64,000 nucleotides of DNA from Mycobacterium sp. 852014-52450_SCH5900713 (GCF_001667075.1 NZ_LZIL01000069.1:1-64000); one strand, 5' to 3'. Positions 32,396-41,976 are shown, counted from the stretch's first letter. Numbers and translations: made by a program. The notes: generated by a model from the letters alone, not told the origin.

Positions 32396-33853
32396 ATGGA
32401 CCAATCTGATGCCCCACTGTTAGATGCGCTGGTCGATTACCGGGAGAAGAACAGGTATGGGTTCACGCCGCCGGGCCACCGGCAGGGCCGCGGCACCGAT
32501 GACCGGGTCCTGGCGGTCCTGGGCCGCGAGCCGTTTCACGACGACGTGCTGGCCAGCGGCGGGTTGGATGACCGCAGGACCAGCCACCAGTACCTCAAGC
32601 ACGCCGAAGACCTGATGGCCGAGGCGGTGGGTGCCGACATCGCCTGGTTCTCCACCTGCGGCAGTTCCTTGTCGGTGAAAGCGGCGATGATGGCCGTGGC
32701 CGGCGGTGACGGCAGCCTGCTGGTCGGCCGGGACAGCCACAAGTCGATCGTCGCGGGCTTGATCTTCTCGGGCGTGCAACCCCGGTGGATCACCCCCCGC
32801 TGGGACGCCGAGCATCACTTCTCGCACCCCCCGTCGCCGCGGCAGGTGGAGGAGACCTGGGACAGGCACCCCGACGCCGCCGGTGCGCTCATCGTCAGCC
32901 CGAGCCCGTATGGCACCTGCGCCGACATCGCGGGGATCGCGGAGGTTTGCCACGCGCGCGGCAAGCCGTTGATCATCGACGAGGCGTGGGGGGCGCACCT
33001 GCCTTTCCACGAGAACCTGCCGACCTGGGCGATGGACGCCGGTGCGGACGTCTGCGTGGTCAGCGTCCACAAGATGGGCGCGGGTTTCGAACAGGGCTCC
33101 GTGTTCCACGTGCAGGGCGACCTGATCGATCAGGACCGCTTGTCGGCCTGCGCCGACCTGCTGATGACGACCAGTCCCAACGTCCTGGTGTATGCCGCCA
33201 TGGACGGGTGGCGGCGCCAGATGGTGCAGCATGGCCACGAATTGCTCGGTGGTGCATTGGATCTCGCGGGCCAGCTGCGCCAGGACATCGAAGCCATCCC
33301 GGATGTGGAGGTGCTCGACGACGAATTGCTCGGCGTGCAGGCATCCCACGACCTGGACCGAATGCAAGTTCTGATGGACGTGTCCGCGACGGGCACCTCC
33401 GGTTATCAGGCTCATGACTGGCTGCGCGAGCACGCCCACGTCGACACGGGAATGAGCGATCACCGCCGCATCCTGGCGACCCTGTCCATGGCCGACGACA
33501 AAGACACCGCCGGCCGTCTCACCGAGGCACTGTGGGCGTGGCGCAAAGCCGCCGACGACTTCGACCCGCCACCACGCATCGACCTGCCGTCGCCCGAGCA
33601 GCTGCAGTTGGAAACGGTCTGCCTGCCGCGCGACGCGTTCTTCGGGCGCGTCGAAGCGGTAAGCACCGACCAAGCCGCGGGCCGCGTCGCAGCCGAGCAG
33701 TGCACGCCGTATCCACCGGGAATTCCCGCCGTCGTACCCGGCGAGCGCCTCAACGAGGCCGTGCTGGACTACCTGTGTTCCGGTGTGCGCGCGGGGATGA
33801 ACGTTCCCGACGCGGCGGATCCGTCACTGCAGACAATCCGCGTGCTCGCCTAG
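32396..33853 (+). CDS. PLP-dependent lysine/ornithine/arginine decarboxylase-like protein
   Basis: 485 aa from ATG at 32396; earlier in-frame sequence has no homology. Fold-type I PLP enzyme: FTPPGHRQGRG opening, the STCGSSLSVKAAMMA phosphate region, DEAWGAHLPFHENLP (Asp/His contacting PLP) and the Schiff-base lysine in VVSVHKMGAGFEQGS (near 222). The group 3 decarboxylase C-terminal domain follows. It probably decarboxylates a basic amino acid to a polyamine; the exact substrate is uncertain. Similar in kind to part of Rv2531c but much shorter. TACACC six bases before the ATG suggests a leaderless mRNA. Its last four bases overlap the convergent SDR gene. Confidence 0.85.
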   Translation: MDQSDAPLLDALVDYREKNRYGFTPPGHRQGRGTDDRVLAVLGREPFHDDVLASGGLDDRRTSHQYLKHAEDLMAEAVGADIAWFSTCGSSLSVKAAMMAVAGGDGSLLVGRDSHKSIVAGLIFSGVQPRWITPRWDAEHHFSHPPSPRQVEETWDRHPDAAGALIVSPSPYGTCADIAGIAEVCHARGKPLIIDEAWGAHLPFHENLPTWAMDAGADVCVVSVHKMGAGFEQGSVFHVQGDLIDQDRLSACADLLMTTSPNVLVYAAMDGWRRQMVQHGHELLGGALDLAGQLRQDIEAIPDVEVLDDELLGVQASHDLDRMQVLMDVSATGTSGYQAHDWLREHAHVDTGMSDHRRILATLSMADDKDTAGRLTEALWAWRKAADDFDPPPRIDLPSPEQLQLETVCLPRDAFFGRVEAVSTDQAAGRVAAEQCTPYPPGIPAVVPGERLNEAVLDYLCSGVRAGMNVPDAADPSLQTIRVLA

Positions 33854-34629
33854 CGCGGACGCGACATCACCCTATTGCCAACGGCTTTGACGCTGTCGGG
33901 CAGCACGCGGTTGGCGGCACCCATGGCCTTGACGAGCATCGATCCGGCGACGACCTTGTGATCACCGCGCATCAACGCCTCGAACCCTTGCCGGGCGACC
34001 TTGGCGGGATCGTCCTTGGGGCCCTTACCCATCAGGGACTCGACCATTTTGGCTCGGCCGAAGAAATTGGTGTCCGTCGGTCCGGGCATCAGCGCCGTGA
34101 CAGTGATTGAGGTGTCGCGCAATTCATCCTGGAGCGCTTGGGCGAACGATTGGACGAACGACTTCGACGCGTTGTACACCGGCTGATACGAACCCGGCAT
34201 CTGGGACGCGATGGACGAGGTGAACAACACCTTGCCGGCGTCACGATTGGCCATGTCGCGCAACACCAGCTTGGTCAGGTGAACCGTCGAGCGCACGTTG
34301 AGGTCAACGATGCTGAGGTCGTCGGCGAGTTCGCTCTTGAGGAACATCTCGCCGCGGCCGATGCCCGCGTTGAGGGCAGCGGCGCCCAGCACACGGTCGC
34401 CTTCGATCGTGCTCTGGTACAAGTGCTCCACCCCGTCAGGGGTGCGAAGGTCGACCTGAATCGGCTGAACGGCGGAGTCCCACCGGGAGAGTTTGTCCGG
34501 TACGTCTCTGATGGCGTCGTCTTCGGCCGCCACGACCAGATCGTAGCCGTGCCGGGCGAACTGCTTGGCCAGTTCGAGCCCAATACCGCTGGACGCGCCG
34601 GTCACTAAAGCCAACTGTGCTTGGGTCAT
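33850..34629 (-). CDS. Short-chain dehydrogenase/reductase
   Basis: 259 aa. Rossmann motif LVTGASSGIGLELAKQF, NAG motif at ALNAGIGRGEMF, catalytic Ser in FTSSIASQMPGS and YxxxK in PVYNASKSF (near 160). NAD(P)H-dependent oxidoreductase of unknown substrate; the C-terminal region (ADDPAKVARQGFEALMRGDH-like) is typical of DltE/YdfG-type SDRs. The catalytic set is complete, unlike the frameshifted SDR at 15.6 kb. It precedes the era-to-hrcA run but is separated from era by 35 nt on the same strand. Confidence 0.87.
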   Translation of the reverse strand: MTQAQLALVTGASSGIGLELAKQFARHGYDLVVAAEDDAIRDVPDKLSRWDSAVQPIQVDLRTPDGVEHLYQSTIEGDRVLGAAALNAGIGRGEMFLKSELADDLSIVDLNVRSTVHLTKLVLRDMANRDAGKVLFTSSIASQMPGSYQPVYNASKSFVQSFAQALQDELRDTSITVTALMPGPTDTNFFGRAKMVESLMGKGPKDDPAKVARQGFEALMRGDHKVVAGSMLVKAMGAANRVLPDSVKAVGNRVMSRPR

Positions 34630-34664
34630 ACGCGACGGCTACCCGTCGCCGATGCCGCCAAACT

Positions 34665-35564
34665 TCAGAAGCCCAGCCGACCAAGCTGTTTGGGGTCGCT
34701 CTGCCAGTTCTTGGCGACCTTGACACGCAGGTCGAGGTAGACCTTGGTGCCGAGCAGTTTTTCGATCTGGCCGCGCGCCGCGGTGCCCACCTGCCGCAGT
34801 CGGGCGCCGCCTTTGCCGATGATGATCCCCTTCTGGCTGTCGCGCTCGACGAAGAGCAGCGCGTGCACGTCGATGAGGTCGTCGCGGTCCTCCCGGGGGT
34901 TGACCTCGTCGATGACCACCGCCAACGAATGCGGCAGCTCGTCGCGGATGCCCTCCAGGGCGGCCTCGCGGATGAGCTCCGCCATCAACACTTCCTCGGG
35001 CTCGTCGGTCAGCTCGCCATCGGGGTAGTACGCCGGGCCGGGGGGCAGCGCCGCGGCGAGCACGTCGATCAGCACGTCCACCTGCGCCCCCGTGGCCGCT
35101 GAGACCGGAACGATTTCCGCCGAGTCGCCGACCAGCTCGCTGACCGCGACCAGCTGCGCGGCCACCCGGTCCCTGGGCACCTTGTCGATCTTGGTGACGA
35201 TGGCCACCAGTGCCGCCTTCGGTGCGTTCGAACGGATTTGGTCGACGATCCATCGGTCGCCCGGGCCGATCGCCTCGTCGGCCGGGATGCACAACCCGAT
35301 CACGTCGACCTCGGCATAGGTATCACGGACCAGGTCGTTGAGCCGCTTGCCCAGCAGGGTGCGCGGCCGGTGCAGGCCCGGGGTGTCGACGAGGATGATC
35401 TGGAAGTCGTCCCGGTGCACGATGCCGCGAATGGTGTGCCGGGTGGTCTGCGGCCGCGTCGAGGTGATCGCCACCTTGGTGCCGACGAGAGCATTGGTCA
35501 GCGTCGACTTGCCGGTGTTCGGGCGGCCGACCAAACACACGAAGCCGGAATGGAATTCGCTCAT
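34665..35564 (-). CDS. era: GTPase Era
   Basis: 299 aa. G1 GRPNTGKSTLTNAL, G2 region TTRHTIRG, G3 DTPGLHRPRTLLGK, G4 VTKIDKVP, and a C-terminal KH RNA-binding domain (GIIIGKGGARLRQVG). Era binds 16S rRNA and assists 30S maturation. Matches Rv2364c. It is the last gene of a minus-strand run beginning with phoH or further up; era follows the CorC-like gene after 18 nt. Confidence 0.96.
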   Translation of the reverse strand: MSEFHSGFVCLVGRPNTGKSTLTNALVGTKVAITSTRPQTTRHTIRGIVHRDDFQIILVDTPGLHRPRTLLGKRLNDLVRDTYAEVDVIGLCIPADEAIGPGDRWIVDQIRSNAPKAALVAIVTKIDKVPRDRVAAQLVAVSELVGDSAEIVPVSAATGAQVDVLIDVLAAALPPGPAYYPDGELTDEPEEVLMAELIREAALEGIRDELPHSLAVVIDEVNPREDRDDLIDVHALLFVERDSQKGIIIGKGGARLRQVGTAARGQIEKLLGTKVYLDLRVKVAKNWQSDPKQLGRLGF

Positions 35565-35582
35565 TCGCCGACGTCCCGCCGC

Positions 35583-36896
35583 TCAGCCACGCTCTTCGGC
35601 CCGACGACCGGCGGAGCCGTTGGAATCTGGTTCGGCCGGGCTCAACAGGACGGTGCCGATCCGCACCCGCCCCCGGTGATCGGCCCCGCCCTCGGCTTGC
35701 AGCCGCAGGCCATGTGAGACCACCTCGGCCCCGGGCAGCGGAACCCGGCCCAGTTCCAGGGCGAGCAGGCCGCCGACGGTATCGACGTCGAGGTCATCGT
35801 CGAAGTCCACGTCGTAGAGCTCGCCGAGGTCCTCGATCGGCAACCGCGCCGAAACGCGGAAACGTCTGTCGCCCAAGTCTTCTACCGGTGCCGTCTCCGC
35901 CTGGTCGTACTCGTCGGCGATCTCGCCGACGATCTCCTCCAGCACGTCTTCGATGCTCACCAGTCCGGCTATCGCGCCGTACTCGTCGACGAGGAGCGCC
36001 ATGTGGTTGCGATCGCGCTGCATTTCGCGCAGCAGCGTATCCAGCGGCTTGGAGTCAGGCACGAACACCGCCGGACGCATCACCTGCGCCACGGTAATGC
36101 CACGACCACCATCCCCCGACAGAAAGCTCTGCTGCACAAGGTCTTTGAGGTATACGACGCCGACGATGTCGTCCACATTCTCGCCGATCACCGGGATGCG
36201 GGAGTGCCCACTGCGCACCGCGAGGTTCAACGCTTGACTGGCAAGCTTGTCGCTTTCGATCCAGATCATCTCGGTGCGCGGCACCATCACCTCGCGGGCC
36301 GGGGTGTCGCCGAGCTCGAAGACCGACTCGATCATCCGGCGTTCGTCGGCGGCGACCACGCCGCGCTGCTGGGCCAGGTCCACGACTTCGCGAAGCTCGA
36401 TCTCGGATGCGAACGGCCCGTTACGCAGGCCGCGGCCGGGTGTCAGCGCGTTACCCAGGACCACCAGCAACCGGCTGAGCGGCATCAACAACCACGAAAT
36501 GAGCCGCAGCGGAACGGCCGTCGTCAACGAGATGGAATACGCGTGCTGGCGACCGAGGGTGCGCGGACCTACCCCGATGACGACGAAACTGATGACCACC
36601 ATGGTCGCGGCGGCGCCGAACAAGCCCCAGCTCAGGCCGAAGTTGTCGTACAGGAACAGCACCAACAGCACCGTCGCCGTGATTTCGCAGGTGATGCGCA
36701 GCAGCACAACCAGGTTGATATAGCGCGGCCGCTCGTTCATCACCTCGGCCAGTGACACCGCGCCGGGACGCTCGTCGCGCACCAGCTCCTGGACCCGGGC
36801 CAGCGACACGGTGCTGATGGCGGCGTCGATCGCCGCGAAAAGCCCGCCGATAGCGATGAGCGCCATCGCGCCGAGCAGCCAAGAAAGACCGGTCAA
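35583..36896 (-). CDS. CorC/HlyC-family (DUF21-CBS) membrane protein
   Basis: 437 aa from TTG at 36896, which overlaps the upstream stop as TTGA and aligns with the start of Rv2366c (435 aa) as I recall it. DUF21 membrane domain with about four segments (LLGAMALIAIGGLFAAIDAA; YINLVVLLRITCEITATVLLVLFLY; MVVISFVVIGVGP; LISWLLMPLSRLLVVLG), then paired CBS domains (VMVPRTEMIWIESD, VDEYGAIAGLVSIEDVLEEI) and a CorC C-terminal domain (DTVGGLLALELGRVPLPGAE). Possible divalent cation efflux or sensing; not a proven hemolysin. Upstream frame to 37025 is rejected for lack of homology. Confidence 0.92.
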   Translation of the reverse strand: MTGLSWLLGAMALIAIGGLFAAIDAAISTVSLARVQELVRDERPGAVSLAEVMNERPRYINLVVLLRITCEITATVLLVLFLYDNFGLSWGLFGAAATMVVISFVVIGVGPRTLGRQHAYSISLTTAVPLRLISWLLMPLSRLLVVLGNALTPGRGLRNGPFASEIELREVVDLAQQRGVVAADERRMIESVFELGDTPAREVMVPRTEMIWIESDKLASQALNLAVRSGHSRIPVIGENVDDIVGVVYLKDLVQQSFLSGDGGRGITVAQVMRPAVFVPDSKPLDTLLREMQRDRNHMALLVDEYGAIAGLVSIEDVLEEIVGEIADEYDQAETAPVEDLGDRRFRVSARLPIEDLGELYDVDFDDDLDVDTVGGLLALELGRVPLPGAEVVSHGLRLQAEGGADHRGRVRIGTVLLSPAEPDSNGSAGRRAEERG

Positions 36897-38191
36897 CTGC
36901 CGGAAGACCTCGACGTGGTGACGGGCTCCCCTACGTCGTCGTCGTCCCGTTTCCGACTGAGGGCCCAGGCGGTGAGGCACACCACTACCCCCAACACCCC
37001 GTAGCCCAGCGCCGAAGGCCACCACGGCTGGGCGGGCTGGGCGGGCTCCTCGTGCGGGCGAACCGCCAGCACCACCAGGAAGTTGCCGTCGTCGGTCGGC
37101 CCGGCGCCCGGCAGCGACTGGGTCTTGGTCAGCCTGATCTGGGCGCTGGCGCTGCTGGAGTCGTTGACCTGACCCCAGCCCAGGGTGGAGTCGTCGAGCA
37201 GGAAGATGGTGTCCCGGCTGCCCGCCGGCTGGCTATCGTCGAGGCCCACCACCGCCACCTGGGCGACCTCCACGGTCTGGCTGGCGGCCGGGACATTGAC
37301 CAAGACGTTCTTGTACACCTTCGCCGGCTCCGGCGGCTTGTAGTCCGGCGGCGGCGGGCCGTTGAAGCCCTCCGGCGGTACCGAGCCCCCGCCGTAGAAG
37401 CTGCCCGACGCCACCCAGCCGTCGCCGACCGCGGCGAACGGGTACACGCCGACGGTCGCCGCATCGAGCACGATCCGGGCACCGGCCGGCACGTACGCCT
37501 CCCGGTAAGCGCCGCTGTAGAAGTAGCGGAACGTCATCGCCTGATTGAGCGGGTTGAACAGAGCCGGGCGGCGATAAGCGTCGTCATAGTCGACGTAATC
37601 CCAGTGGCGGGGGCGGATCAGCCGTTGATTGTCGATCTTGAGGACATCAACGTTTTCCCGGTGCGTGCTGACCACGTTCTGGACCCGCTGGTTGAAGTCC
37701 AGCTGCGTGGGCGGCTTCGGCGGGTCGGCGGGGTTGACCCGTGTTACCGGCGCGGCCTTGGCCGCCGCCACCGCCTGCGGCGGAACGTCCAGGCCCCTCG
37801 GCGGTGCCACCACCGGAACGTTTCTCGGTGCATCGGGGCCCGCCGCGTTGATCGTCGGGGCCGTGTTTGCGGGCGGCAGGTTCGGCGGGGTGAGCGGTGT
37901 GGCCTGCACCGGCACCGGGGCGGGCGGAACGTAAGGGGGAATCTCCGGAACCTGCACCGGGCTCGGCGACGGCTGAGCCCGCCGGGGCGGCGCGTCCTGG
38001 GAGCACACGTTGGAGGTGTGATACTGCGCCACCAGATACTGACACCAATTGCAGCTGGTCGGGTTCGACCCGCCGCCGGCGCATGGGGCCGCGTCTGCCA
38101 CCCCGATCGTGTTGGCCACCAACGAGATCGGCGCGAAGGCGATGGCGGCCGCAGCCGCAGCCGCGATTCCGAGTGCTTTGCGTGGGCTCAA
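36893..38191 (-). CDS. Secreted proline-rich protein with C-terminal membrane anchor
   Basis: 432 aa from TTG at 38191, whose codon overlaps the ybeY stop (TTGA). This start leads directly into a signal peptide (SPRKALGIAAAAAAAIAFAP, cleavage around ADAAP). The mature protein begins with a small cysteine cluster (PCAGGGSNPTSCNWC...SNVC). A long Pro/Ala/Val-rich region follows (about 60-170), then a folded part with aromatic repeats (RPRHWDYVDYDDAYRRP, MTFRYFYSGAYREAYVP, VGVYPFAAVGDGWV) and one membrane segment near 400 (ALGYGVLGVVVCLTAW) ending in RKRDDDD. Not recognised; M. tuberculosis has no gene here that I recall. It is translationally coupled on both sides. Confidence 0.75.
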   Translation of the reverse strand: MSPRKALGIAAAAAAAIAFAPISLVANTIGVADAAPCAGGGSNPTSCNWCQYLVAQYHTSNVCSQDAPPRRAQPSPSPVQVPEIPPYVPPAPVPVQATPLTPPNLPPANTAPTINAAGPDAPRNVPVVAPPRGLDVPPQAVAAAKAAPVTRVNPADPPKPPTQLDFNQRVQNVVSTHRENVDVLKIDNQRLIRPRHWDYVDYDDAYRRPALFNPLNQAMTFRYFYSGAYREAYVPAGARIVLDAATVGVYPFAAVGDGWVASGSFYGGGSVPPEGFNGPPPPDYKPPEPAKVYKNVLVNVPAASQTVEVAQVAVVGLDDSQPAGSRDTIFLLDDSTLGWGQVNDSSSASAQIRLTKTQSLPGAGPTDDGNFLVVLAVRPHEEPAQPAQPWWPSALGYGVLGVVVCLTAWALSRKRDDDDVGEPVTTSRSSGS

Positions 38192-38721
38192 TTGTCGAAA
38201 TACCTTGACTTGTCCAGCAATTGGCGGTCGCGCTCCTGCTGGCGGTTCTGATGGTAGGCCTCGACTTGCTCGGCGACCCACTCTTCTAGCAACCGGTCCT
38301 GAAGGGTGAACATCTCTTTTTCCTCGTCCGGCTCGCCGTGGTCGTAGCCCAGCAGATGAAGCACGCCGTGAATTGTCAACAGCGCCAACTCGTGGCCGAG
38401 GCTGTGCCCCGCCGCATCCGCCTGCCCGGCCGCGAACTCCGGGCACAGCACGATGTCACCCAGCATCGACGGCCCCGGCTCCGGGGCGTCGGGCCGGCCA
38501 CCCGGCTCGAGCTCGTCCATCGGGAAACTCATCACGTCCGTCGGCCCGGGCAGGTCCATCCACCGCATGTGCAGGTCGGCCATGGCGGCGGTGTCCAACA
38601 GCACCATGGACAGCTCGGCCGCCGGGTTGACGTCCATCTTGGCGATGACGAACCGTGCGACGCTGATCAACTCGGTTTCGGAGACGTCGATGCCCGACTC
38701 GTTGGACACTTCAATGCTCAT
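38188..38721 (-). CDS. ybeY: Endoribonuclease YbeY
   Basis: 177 aa from ATG at 38721, the same length as Rv2367c; the ATG at 38739 adds six residues without support. The metal-binding motif HGVLHLLGYDH is intact (near 117-127), preceded by GPTDVMSFPMDE and LGDIVLCPEFA. Acts in 16S rRNA 3' processing and ribosome quality control. It follows phoH after about 30 nt, and its stop overlaps the TTG of the proline-rich gene. Confidence 0.95.
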   Translation of the reverse strand: MSIEVSNESGIDVSETELISVARFVIAKMDVNPAAELSMVLLDTAAMADLHMRWMDLPGPTDVMSFPMDELEPGGRPDAPEPGPSMLGDIVLCPEFAAGQADAAGHSLGHELALLTIHGVLHLLGYDHGEPDEEKEMFTLQDRLLEEWVAEQVEAYHQNRQQERDRQLLDKSRYFDN

Positions 38722-38751
38722 GAGACGCCCATAAAACAATCACAGCCCTCA

Positions 38752-39810
38752 TCACCGGCGCCCGCGAGAGACCGACGCGCGCCGAGCAGCCCGGTTCATC
38801 CCCAAGCCCGGCTCTTCGAACTTGGCGTAGGCGTCGACGATTTCGGAGACCAACCGGTGGCGCACCACGTCCACACTGGTCAGCTCAGCGATGTGGATGT
38901 CCTCGACGCTGTCCAGGATCTCGATCGCCGACCGCAGGCCCGACCTGGCGCCACCGGGCAGGTCCACCTGGGTGATGTCGCCGGTGATGACCATCTTCGA
39001 TCCGAAGCCGAGCCGGGTCAGGAACATCTTCATCTGCTCGGCAGTGGTGTTCTGCGCCTCGTCGAGGACGATGAAGGCCGAATTCAATGTGCGGCCACGC
39101 ATATACGCCAGCGGCGCGACCTCGATGACCCCGGCGGACATCAGCTTCGGGATCAGCTCGGGATCCATCATGTCGTACAGGGCGTCATACAGCGGCCGCA
39201 GATACGGGTCGATCTTCTCGCTCAGTGTGCCCGGCAAAAAGCCAAGGCGCTCACCGGCTTCCACCGCGGGCCGGGTCAGGATGATGCGGTTCACCTGCTT
39301 GGTCTGCAACGCGCTGACCGCCTTGGCCATCGCCAGGTACGTCTTGCCGGTGCCGGCCGGGCCGACCCCGAAAACGATGGTGTTGGCGTCGATCGCGTCG
39401 ACGTAGCGCTTCTGGTTGAGCGTCTTGGGCCGGATCGTTTTGCCGCGCCGCGACAGGATGTCCAGGGTGAGCACTTCGGCCGGCGACTCGTTGTCGGTGC
39501 CGGCAAGCATGGCCACGCTGTGGCGGACCACCTCCGGCGTCAACGGCTGTCCGTTGGCGACGATCGCAACCAGTTCGGAAATGGCGCGCTCGGCCAGTGC
39601 GACGTCGGCCGGCTCGCCCGAGACGGTCACCGCATTGCCACGCACGTGCAGGTCGGCGCTGAGGCTGCGCTCCAGCGCGCGAAGGTTTTCGTCCGCCGAG
39701 CCCAACAAGCCGACGACCACGTCGGGCGGAACATCGATACTGCTGCGTACTTGGGCGTTGGCCTGGAGGCCTCCGGCTGCGTCAACAGCGCTGGTCTCGC
39801 GGGGCGTCAC
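38752..39810 (-). CDS. phoH: PhoH-like ATPase
   Basis: 352 aa, the same length as PhoH1 (Rv2368c). KH-like N-terminal region, then Walker A GVGPAGTGKTYLAMAKAV (near 150), Walker B FIVLDEAQNTT and the motif GDITQVDLPGGARSGL. A predicted P-loop RNA helicase/ATPase often linked to ybeY, as here. The 185 bases between its start and the rsmE stop hold no recognisable gene. Confidence 0.94.
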   Translation of the reverse strand: MTPRETSAVDAAGGLQANAQVRSSIDVPPDVVVGLLGSADENLRALERSLSADLHVRGNAVTVSGEPADVALAERAISELVAIVANGQPLTPEVVRHSVAMLAGTDNESPAEVLTLDILSRRGKTIRPKTLNQKRYVDAIDANTIVFGVGPAGTGKTYLAMAKAVSALQTKQVNRIILTRPAVEAGERLGFLPGTLSEKIDPYLRPLYDALYDMMDPELIPKLMSAGVIEVAPLAYMRGRTLNSAFIVLDEAQNTTAEQMKMFLTRLGFGSKMVITGDITQVDLPGGARSGLRSAIEILDSVEDIHIAELTSVDVVRHRLVSEIVDAYAKFEEPGLGMNRAARRASVSRGRR

Positions 39811-39995
39811 GTGGCTCTCGATGCCTGCTTTCTCGGCTTGTCGGTGGTTTGCTCGGCTGCCTAAGTCTACGCCGGGGCCCTAGATTGGTCAGCCTTCAGC
39901 CGCGTATTGGCGGGCGTCAGGTAGTCGCCGCGCGACGCGCCGATCCGCTCCTGCCCGCCCGGGACCAGCGACGACGCGGGGCGGTCGCCGGCGCC

Positions 39996-40757
39996 CTACA
40001 GGGTGGAGGCGTGGTCCCACCGCGGGGTGAGCACGCCGAGCGCCCCCAGCGCCACCGCCGCGGCGGTCGACGTGCGCAGCACCTGGGGTCCCAGCCGCAC
40101 CGGCACCGCCCCCGCCTCGGTCAACGCGGCGATCTCGTCGGGCGCGATGCCACCTTCGGGCCCCACCACGAGCAGCAACGAAGTCGCGCGGGCGATATCG
40201 AGTTTGCTCAGCGGGTCGGTTGCCGACTCGTGCAACGCCAGCGCCGCGGCTCCGGCGGCCACGTCGTCGCGGATCCGCTGGGCCAATCCCGCGGTGGACA
40301 GCACGCCCTCGACGGGCGGGATGTACGCGCGTCGGGATTGCCGGGCCGCCGAACGCGCCACGGCGCGCCACCGGCGTAGGCCCTTGTCCACGCGGGCACC
40401 CTGCCAACTGGCCACACACCGGGCCGCCTGCCAGGCCAGGAACGCATCGGCGCCGGCTTCGGTGGCCAATTCGACGGCCAACTCCGAACGGTCCGATTTC
40501 GGCAGCGCCTGCACCACCGTGACCGGCGGCCGCGCGGCGGCAACGCCCCAGCGCTTCAGCACCCGGGCGCGCAATCCGTCGCGGCCGGCGTGCTCGACCT
40601 CGCAGTGCGCCAGGCCGCCGGCGCCGTCGCCGAGGACCAGTTGCTCGCCGGGTCGGATCCGCCGCACGGTGGCGGCGTGAAACCCCTCGTCGCCATCGAC
40701 GACGGCAAGCGAGCCGATATCGGGCAGCGCGTCGACGTAGAAGAGGGTGGCGACCAT
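39996..40757 (-). CDS. rsmE: 16S rRNA (uracil1498-N3)-methyltransferase
   Basis: 253 aa. N-terminal PUA-like part (FHAATVRRIRPGEQLVLGDG) and a SPOUT/trefoil-knot C-terminal domain with LLLVVGPEGGIAPDEIAAL and VRLGPQVLRTSTAAAVAL, the SAM-binding knot. Methylates U1498 of 16S rRNA. Matches Rv2372c in order (rsmE-dnaJ2-hrcA). It follows dnaJ2 after 70 nt. Confidence 0.94.
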   Translation of the reverse strand: MVATLFYVDALPDIGSLAVVDGDEGFHAATVRRIRPGEQLVLGDGAGGLAHCEVEHAGRDGLRARVLKRWGVAAARPPVTVVQALPKSDRSELAVELATEAGADAFLAWQAARCVASWQGARVDKGLRRWRAVARSAARQSRRAYIPPVEGVLSTAGLAQRIRDDVAAGAAALALHESATDPLSKLDIARATSLLLVVGPEGGIAPDEIAALTEAGAVPVRLGPQVLRTSTAAAVALGALGVLTPRWDHASTL

Positions 40758-40827
40758 GGGTTTCTCCTACGTCAGTTACCCGGAGTTCGTCCATAGACTC
40801 CACGCCCGGCGAGCTGAAACGTGGCGG

Positions 40828-41976
40828 CTAGCGCCCGGTGAACGTTTCGCGCAGCCGGCTGAACAGGCCGCCGCCGGCGTGCGTCGAGCGGACCTCGGGC
40901 ACGTCACGGCTGCGCCGGGTCTTGAGCTCGCGCAGCAGTTCGGTGTCATGGTGGTCGAGCCGGCTGGGCACTACCACCTCAACGTGGACGTGCAGGTCGC
41001 CCCGGGTGCCCGACCGTAGGTGAGGCATCCCGTGGCCACGCAGTGTGATGACCGAATTCGGTTGCGTGCCAGGCGGAATGGTGACCTCGCTGATGCCGTC
41101 CAGAATCGCGTCGATGGTGACCGTGGCGCCCAGCGCCGCGTCGACCATGGGCACCGACACCGTGCAGTGCAGGTCGTCACCCTCGCGCACGAACACGTCG
41201 TGGGCCTGCTCGTGAACCTCGACGTACAGGTCGCCGGCCGGCCCTCCCCCGGGTCCAACCTCGCCTTGCGCGGCCAATCGCACCCGCATGCCGTCGCCGA
41301 CCCCGGCGGGGATTTTGACACTGATCTCGCGGCGGGCACGGACCCGGCCGTCGCCCATGCACTGGTGGCACGGGTCGGGGATGACCGTTCCGACGCCGCG
41401 GCACGTGGGACACGGCCGAGAGGTCATCACCTGGCCCAGCAGCGACCGCTGCACCGTCTGCACCTCGCCGCGTCCGCCGCACGTGTCGCACGGGACCGGC
41501 ACCGAGTCGCCGTTGGTGCCCTTGCCCTGGCAGCGGTCGCACAACACCGCGGTGTCCACGGTGACCTGCTTGGTCACGCCCGTCGCGCACTCTTCGAGGT
41601 CGAGCCGCATCCGCAGCAGCGAGTCGGAGCCCGGCCGCACCCGGCCGATGGGGCCGCGGGAGGTCGCGCCACCGCTGAAGCCGCCGCCGAAGAAGGCCTC
41701 GAACACGTCGCCGAGGCCCCCGAAACCGCCGCCGAAGCCGCCGCCCGCCGCGGCGGCGCCTTCCATCGGGTCGCCACCCAGGTCGACGATGCGGCGTTTC
41801 TCGGGGTCGCTCAGCACCTCGTAGGCGACGCTGATCTCCTTGAACTTCGCCTGCGCGCCCTCGTCCGGGTTGACGTCGGGATGCAGCTCGCGCGCCAACT
41901 TGCGGTACGCGCGCTTGATCTCCGCATCGCTGGCGTTTCTGCCCACCCCGAGCAACCCGTAATAGTCGCGTGCCAC
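40828..41976 (-). CDS. dnaJ2: Chaperone protein DnaJ2
   Basis: 382 aa, identical in length to Rv2373c. J domain with the HPD motif (ARELHPDVNPDEG), a Gly/Phe-rich linker (GGGFGGGFGGLGDVFEAFFGG) and four zinc-finger CxxCxGxG repeats (CDRCQGKG, CDTCGGRG, CPTCRGVG, CHQCMGDG), then the C-terminal substrate-binding domain. Co-chaperone of DnaK. It lies 58 nt after hrcA and is probably cotranscribed with it. Confidence 0.97.
   Translation of the reverse strand: MARDYYGLLGVGRNASDAEIKRAYRKLARELHPDVNPDEGAQAKFKEISVAYEVLSDPEKRRIVDLGGDPMEGAAAAGGGFGGGFGGLGDVFEAFFGGGFSGGATSRGPIGRVRPGSDSLLRMRLDLEECATGVTKQVTVDTAVLCDRCQGKGTNGDSVPVPCDTCGGRGEVQTVQRSLLGQVMTSRPCPTCRGVGTVIPDPCHQCMGDGRVRARREISVKIPAGVGDGMRVRLAAQGEVGPGGGPAGDLYVEVHEQAHDVFVREGDDLHCTVSVPMVDAALGATVTIDAILDGISEVTIPPGTQPNSVITLRGHGMPHLRSGTRGDLHVHVEVVVPSRLDHHDTELLRELKTRRSRDVPEVRSTHAGGGLFSRLRETFTGR

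Noticed and set aside
39811..39995. Small gene between phoH and rsmE (PE_PGRS remnant or Rv2369c/Rv2370c-like)
   Set aside because: 185 bases only; no PE motif or coherent frame beyond GC-driven shadows.
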